Source: Agathobacter sp. (GTDB lineage Bacteria; Bacillota; Clostridia; Lachnospirales; Lachnospiraceae). From it: a stretch of DNA of 64,000 bases. Where the stretch lies: the NCBI GenBank assembly GCA_017409825.1, contig JAFQRZ010000015.1, positions 1-64,000 of the forward strand, written 5' to 3'. Of the stretch, positions 59,706-64,000 are shown piece by piece. The notes beneath the pieces are model-generated. The model ran no database searches. It saw only the letters and a list, made by a program, of their open reading frames with translations, and was not told where the DNA came from. A program made the position numbers and the translations under genes. Numbering within the stretch: position 1 is the first letter of the stretch; each line of letters begins with the position of its first letter.

Positions 59706-62700
59706 TTGATATGACGGATACCTTCTGCAGTTGCTTTTGCAGCAGCCATGGTTGTCATATAAGGGATTTTGCCTTTGATTGCGGCTTTACGTAAATGGCT
59801 ATCGTCTGTAATTGCATCTTTTCCAGCAGGAGAGTTGATGATTAACTGATAGTCTCCGTTGGTGATAGCATCTAATGTGTTCGGACGGTTGCCTTCACAT
59901 ACTTTGTATACTTTTTCTGCTGGGATACCAGCTTTTGTAATAAGGGTATGAGTGCTTCCTGTTGCAACAATCTTGAATCCAACTTCATGGAATGCCTGTG
60001 CTACTTCTACAACTTCAGCCTTATCTTTGTTGTTAACTGAGATAAATACAGTTCCTTCGGTTGGAAGTTTAGACTGAGTTGCTTCCTGTGCTTTGAAGAA
60101 GGCTTCACCATAAGATGGTGATAATCCTAAAACTTCGCCAGTAGAGCGCATTTCAGGTCCAAGTACTGGGTCAACTTCCTGGAACATGTTGAATGGGAAT
60201 ACCGCTTCTTTTACACCATAGTTAGGGATTTCCTGTTCCTTAAGTCCTGGAACTGGTGAAGGGTTTCCGGTAAGTTCTGAAGTGATAATTTCTGTTGCAA
60301 GAGGTACCATGCGGATGTTACATACCTTAGATACCAATGGAACCGTACGGGAAGCTCTTGGGTTTGCTTCTAATACATAAACTGTATCATTTTCGATTGC
60401 GTACTGCATGTTCATTAAGCCCTTAACGCCCATTTCTTCTGCAATCTTACGTGTATATTCTTTGATAGTCTTCACGTTTTCTTCGGAAATGTGAACAGAT
60501 GGGAGTACGCAAGCGGAGTCACCGGAGTGAACACCTGCAAGTTCGATATGCTCCATAACAGCAGGAACAAATGCGTGAGTACCATCGCTGATAGCATCAG
60601 CTTCACATTCTAATGCATGATTTAAGAAGCGATCGATAAGGATTGGTCTGTCTGGTGTTACACCAACAGCAGCAGCCATATATCCCTTAAGGCTTACTTC
60701 ATCATACACAACTTCCATACCACGTCCACCTAATACATAAGAAGGACGAACCATTACTGGGTAACCGATGTGGTCAGCAATTTCTTTTGCTTCTTCAAAG
60801 TTTACAGCCATGCCTGATTCTGGCATTGGAATTTCGAGCTTGTCCATCATAGCACGGAAAAGGTCACGGTCTTCTGCAAGGTCGATAACGGCTGGAGAAG
60901 TACCAAGAATCTTAACTCCGTTTTTCTCAAGGTCTGCTGCGAGGTTCAGTGGAGTCTGACCGCCGAACTGAGCGATAACACCGAGAGGCTTTTCTTTCTT
61001 GTAGATGCTAAGAACATCTTCAAGAGTAAGTGGTTCAAAGTATAATTTGTCAGATGTATCGTAGTCTGTAGATACTGTTTCAGGGTTACAGTTTACGATA
61101 ATTGTTTCGAAACCAAGTTTCTTAAGTGCAAGTGCAGCGTGTACACAGCAGTAGTCGAATTCGATACCCTGACCAATACGGTTTGGACCGCCGCCAAGAA
61201 TCATAATCTTCTTGTTTTCAGAAGCGACTGTTTTGTCTTCTGCATTGTAGGTGCTGTAATAGTAAGCTTTGTCTTCTGTACCACTTACGTGAACCGCTTC
61301 CCAAGCTTCTTCTACACCAAGTTCGATACGTTTGTTTCTGATATCATCTTCAGAAATTGCGAGAATCTGGCTTAAGTATTTATCAGAGAAACCGTTTTTC
61401 TTCGCTGCGATAAGTGCTTCATCTGCTGGAAGCGAGCCTTTGTTTGCTGCAAGAGCTTCTTCTTCCTCTACTAATTCTTTCATCTGTTCGATGAAGTAGT
61501 GTTTTACCTTTGTGATTTCGTGAATTTCATCTACTGTAGCACCAGCTCTTAAAGCTTCGTACATGATGAAGTGACGTTCACTAGAAGGTGTAATAAGCAT
61601 ATGAAGGAGTTCTTCCTTGTTAAGTGAATCGAAGTTCTTTGCATGTCCTAAACCATAACGACCTGTTTCAAGGCTTCGGATGGCTTTCTGGAATGCTTCT
61701 TTATAAGTTTTACCGATACTCATTACTTCACCTACGGCACGCATCTGAGTACCAAGTTTGTCTTCTACGCCTTTGAATTTTTCGAATGCCCAACGAGCAA
61801 ATTTGATTACAACATAATCTCCGTCTGGAACATATTTATCTAATGTGCCATATTTTCCACATGGGATATCAGATAAGTTAAGTCCACAAGCAAGCATTGC
61901 GGATACTAAAGCGATTGGGAAACCAGTAGCTTTCGACGCAAGAGCTGAGGAACGAGAAGTACGTGGGTTAATTTCGATAACGATGATTCGGTCAGATACT
62001 GGATCATGAGCGAACTGTACGTTTGTACCACCGATAACTTCTACGGATTCTACAATGCGGAATGCCTGGTCTTTTAATCTATCCTGAACTTCCTGTGAAA
62101 TCGTAAGCATTGGAGCAGAACAGAAGGAGTCGCCTGTATGAACACCAAGTGGGTCAATGTTTTCGATGAAACATACGGTAATCATGTTACCGGCAGCATC
62201 ACGAACAACTTCAACTTCTAATTCTTCCCAACCAAGGATGGATTCTTCTACAAGAACCTGACCTACTAAGCTGGCCTGAATACCACGAGCACATACAACT
62301 TTTAATTCTTCTTTGTTGTATACGAGACCGCCGCCGGCACCACCCATGGTGTATGCTGGACGAAGAACTACTGGGTAGCCTAATTTGTCAGCGATAGCAA
62401 GTGCTTCTTCTACAGAGTAAGCAACTTCGCTTCGAGCCATTTCGATACCAAGCTTGTCCATAGCTTTCTTAAATTCGATACGGTCTTCCCCACGTTCGAT
62501 GGCGTCTACCTGAACACCAATTACCTGAACGTTGTATTTTTCCAAAACGCCTGCCTGATTTAATTCAGAACAAAGGTTAAGAGCGGACTGTCCACCAAGG
62601 TTTGGCAATAACGCATCAGGACGTTCTTTTGCGATAATCTGCTCTAAACGTTCTACGTTAAGAGGTTCGATGTATGTCACATCGGCAGTTTCTGGGTCAG

Positions 62701-62866
62701 TCATAATCGTAGCTGGGTTTGAGTTTACTAATACGATTTCGTAACCTAAGCTACGAAGTGCCTTACAAGCCTGTGTACCAGAGTAGTCAAACTCACATGC
62801 CTGTCCAATGATAATTGGACCAGAACCGATGATGAGAATTTTGTTAATGTCTGTTCTTTTTGGCAT
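59642..62866 (-). CDS. carB: Carbamoyl-phosphate synthase large subunit
   Basis: A 1074-residue enzyme forming carbamoyl phosphate for pyrimidines and arginine. It has the duplicated ATP-grasp halves: first GSGPIIIGQACEFDYSGTQA (about 14-33) and GGAGGGLVYN (near 176), second LGGGPNRIGQGIEFDYCCVH (about 559-578) and GGRGMEVVYDE. The C-terminal MGS-like allosteric domain (about 935-1055) contains GFKIVATGSTHT and INSPAGK. The usual length. GGAGGATTC precedes the start. carA is not adjacent. Its last codons (SEIHDK) form one arm of the A3 hairpin. Confidence 0.97.
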   Translation of the reverse strand: MPKRTDINKILIIGSGPIIIGQACEFDYSGTQACKALRSLGYEIVLVNSNPATIMTDPETADVTYIEPLNVERLEQIIAKERPDALLPNLGGQSALNLCSELNQAGVLEKYNVQVIGVQVDAIERGEDRIEFKKAMDKLGIEMARSEVAYSVEEALAIADKLGYPVVLRPAYTMGGAGGGLVYNKEELKVVCARGIQASLVGQVLVEESILGWEELEVEVVRDAAGNMITVCFIENIDPLGVHTGDSFCSAPMLTISQEVQDRLKDQAFRIVESVEVIGGTNVQFAHDPVSDRIIVIEINPRTSRSSALASKATGFPIALVSAMLACGLNLSDIPCGKYGTLDKYVPDGDYVVIKFARWAFEKFKGVEDKLGTQMRAVGEVMSIGKTYKEAFQKAIRSLETGRYGLGHAKNFDSLNKEELLHMLITPSSERHFIMYEALRAGATVDEIHEITKVKHYFIEQMKELVEEEEALAANKGSLPADEALIAAKKNGFSDKYLSQILAISEDDIRNKRIELGVEEAWEAVHVSGTEDKAYYYSTYNAEDKTVASENKKIMILGGGPNRIGQGIEFDYCCVHAALALKKLGFETIIVNCNPETVSTDYDTSDKLYFEPLTLEDVLSIYKKEKPLGVIAQFGGQTPLNLAADLEKNGVKILGTSPAVIDLAEDRDLFRAMMDKLEIPMPESGMAVNFEEAKEIADHIGYPVMVRPSYVLGGRGMEVVYDEVSLKGYMAAAVGVTPDRPILIDRFLNHALECEADAISDGTHAFVPAVMEHIELAGVHSGDSACVLPSVHISEENVKTIKEYTRKIAEEMGVKGLMNMQYAIENDTVYVLEANPRASRTVPLVSKVCNIRMVPLATEIITSELTGNPSPVPGLKEQEIPNYGVKEAVFPFNMFQEVDPVLGPEMRSTGEVLGLSPSYGEAFFKAQEATQSKLPTEGTVFISVNNKDKAEVVEVAQAFHEVGFKIVATGSTHTLITKAGIPAEKVYKVCEGNRPNTLDAITNGDYQLIINSPAGKDAITDDSHLRKAAIKGKIPYMTTMAAAKATAEGIRHIKEHGNSEVKSLQELHSEIHDK

Positions 62867-62904
62867 AGAAAAGAATCCTCCTTAGATTTTTACTCTAATC
62901 ATTT

Positions 62905-62933
62905 ATTATATATTTACTTGTAAAAAATCACAA
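62905..62933 (-). promoter_or_regulatory. Promoter of carB
   Basis: On the minus strand TTGTGA (62928-62933), 17 bases, TATAAT (62905-62910), about 40 bases before the start codon. An ACTTGT/ACAAGT inverted repeat spans the spacer and could be an operator. Confidence 0.7.
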
Positions 62934-62957
62934 GTGAAAAATGCTATGTATTTAGTT

Positions 62958-63842
62958 TTATGCACCAAATCGAATGGTATAAGAGGTGTTAAACTTATTT
63001 CCTGCTTCTAAGCAGTTGTCAAAGGCTCTTGCCTTTAATGTACCTTCGAAATCTACACTGTCACATCTGCCACACCAAGGTTCGATACAAAGGAATGGAG
63101 CATTCTTTCCTTCTGGAGACCAGAGTGCGAAAAGAGGCATGTCGAAAAGCACAGTGACAAAACGATTGCCATCTGGATCTTCAATACCGACTTCGTTTGT
63201 CTGGCGGCCTTCCACGATATAGGTGCAACGGTCGAAGAATTCTGGTGTGATGGTTGCACGATGATTTTCAAGTGGTAAAACCAAATCTTCATTCAGAGAA
63301 AGACCACTGTCTAGTTCATTTCCATGGTGACGGATTTCATCTACACCTCCGAAGAAAAGTTTGTAGCCAGCTTTTGAGTCTTCGCCGTGGATTGGGCAAT
63401 TGAATGCTGGATGTGCACCAATGCCAAAGTGCATGTGTTTATTCACGGAGTTGTTGCTTACTTCCCAAAGCACTTTTAATTCATTTTCTACCAATTCGTA
63501 TCCGATGTTTAATACGAAAGAGAATGGATAGTTTGCCAAGGTTTCTTCACTGGTAACCAGTTTGAAGTAAATGGTAGTTTCTGTTTTAGAAAGCATCTGG
63601 TGCTCCATATCTCTTGCAAATCCATGCTGAGGCATGGTGTAAGTTTTTCCTTCATGTAAATAGCTTCCGTTTTTTAAGCTTCCTACAAATGGGAAAAGAA
63701 CAGGCGAAGTGCGTCCCCAGTATTTTGGGTCTCCCTGCCACATATATTCCTGATTAGTTGTTTTGTCTCTTACAGATTTGAGTTCTGCACCAAAGGAATC
63801 AATCTCTACGCGCAGTTTTTCGTTTTCTAAAACATATCTCAT
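62958..63842 (-). CDS. Aldose 1-epimerase family (galactose mutarotase-like) protein
   Basis: A 295-residue protein of the LacX/aldose-1-epimerase group. The N-terminus RVEIDSFGAELKSVRDKTT, then YMWQGDPKYWGRTSPVLFPF (about 30-49), the catalytic-type GIGAHPAFNCPI (His near 153) and the C-terminal IEPWCGRCDS are typical. It interconverts sugar anomers. The start ATG 63842 follows TTGGAGG; a frame 17 codons longer has no ribosome site. It runs in the same direction as carB, 91 bases upstream of it, but carB has its own promoter. Confidence 0.88.
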   Translation of the reverse strand: MRYVLENEKLRVEIDSFGAELKSVRDKTTNQEYMWQGDPKYWGRTSPVLFPFVGSLKNGSYLHEGKTYTMPQHGFARDMEHQMLSKTETTIYFKLVTSEETLANYPFSFVLNIGYELVENELKVLWEVSNNSVNKHMHFGIGAHPAFNCPIHGEDSKAGYKLFFGGVDEIRHHGNELDSGLSLNEDLVLPLENHRATITPEFFDRCTYIVEGRQTNEVGIEDPDGNRFVTVLFDMPLFALWSPEGKNAPFLCIEPWCGRCDSVDFEGTLKARAFDNCLEAGNKFNTSYTIRFGA

Positions 63843-63982
63843 AGCTATCCTCCAATATTTAAACAAGTCTTCGTGTTTGTTCAAAAACATCCTCATAATA
63901 GTATATCATATATTTTCCAAAATACTGTATTTTTTTTGAAAATTTTGTATAATTATTATTAATAAATTGAAGGAGAAAAATT

Positions 63983-64000
63983 ATGCAATACGAAGATAAT
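63983..64000 (+). CDS. Start of a gene cut by the window end
   Basis: GAAGGAG with 7-base spacing precedes ATG, followed by CAATACGAAGATAAT (MQYEDN). A TATAAT lies at about 63948 with an AT-rich upstream region. Product cannot be named from six residues. Confidence 0.6.

Overview
The window looks like a chromosome segment from a low-GC Gram-positive gut anaerobe of the Clostridia, most likely a Lachnospiraceae relative. The reasons are strong AAGGAGG ribosome sites, TTGACA/TATAAT promoters, U-tract hairpin terminators, a pyruvate formate-lyase gene behind a ZTP (pfl-type) riboswitch, several MATE exporters, chemotaxis receptors, and a GMP synthase made of the ATP-pyrophosphatase part only. 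No rRNA, tRNA, CRISPR array, transposase or integrase was seen.

Layout. 1-3.3 kb: one arm of a giant palindromic element, a GH31 alpha-glucosidase and an ArsC/Spx-like protein. 3.3-28.5 kb: an AT-rich accessory (defence-type) island. It holds a HEPN-like protein, a SF2 helicase with a long unknown C-terminus, a DUF2971 protein, a retron (reverse transcriptase, small membrane protein and a strongly predicted msr-msd RNA), an 811-aa glycine-rich membrane protein with a Cro/C1 regulator, an AAA+ ATPase, an ORF6N protein with a degenerate Fic-like partner, a frameshifted metallophosphoesterase, a nucleotidyltransferase, and two cytosine-methylation modules: (i) methyltransferase, GHKL ATPase and receiver-like protein, (ii) methyltransferase, MspI-like nuclease and HNH nuclease. 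28.5-64 kb: core-type genes, including acyltransferase, two MATE exporters, an HD-GYP response regulator, a TetR-led redox/membrane operon, purC, two chemotaxis receptors, EcsC-like and CofE-like proteins, guaA, YihY, YwaF, pflB, a CmpB-like membrane protein, a membrane-anchored serine protease, a PTS EIIC-like protein, DegV, carB and an aldose epimerase homologue.

The most unusual content is non-coding. Two families of long hairpins sit at the 3' ends of genes. Each has a conserved core and an otherwise locus-specific stem, and in at least four places the distal stem arm is an inverted, partly decayed copy of the last coding bases and stop region of the neighbouring gene (pflB, a chemotaxis receptor, purC, carB). 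A third family is a ~590-bp nearly full-length palindrome, with a second copy cut by the window start. Three promoters of accessory cassettes share an ACCRTATAYGG box exactly 24 bp upstream of the -10 hexamer, which puts the palindrome centre at about -41.5, the usual class II activator position. The ORF6N gene contains a 31-bp palindrome whose 31-bp sibling, with the same outer arms, lies intergenically 1.6 kb downstream.

How the genes may work together: the island reads as stacked anti-phage cassettes with their own promoters and terminators. In the core part, the ZTP riboswitch couples pflB to folate/purine status, and the TetR operon probably autoregulates through a TGAACGCGTTCA operator. 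All family assignments were made by eye from motifs; no database search was run.
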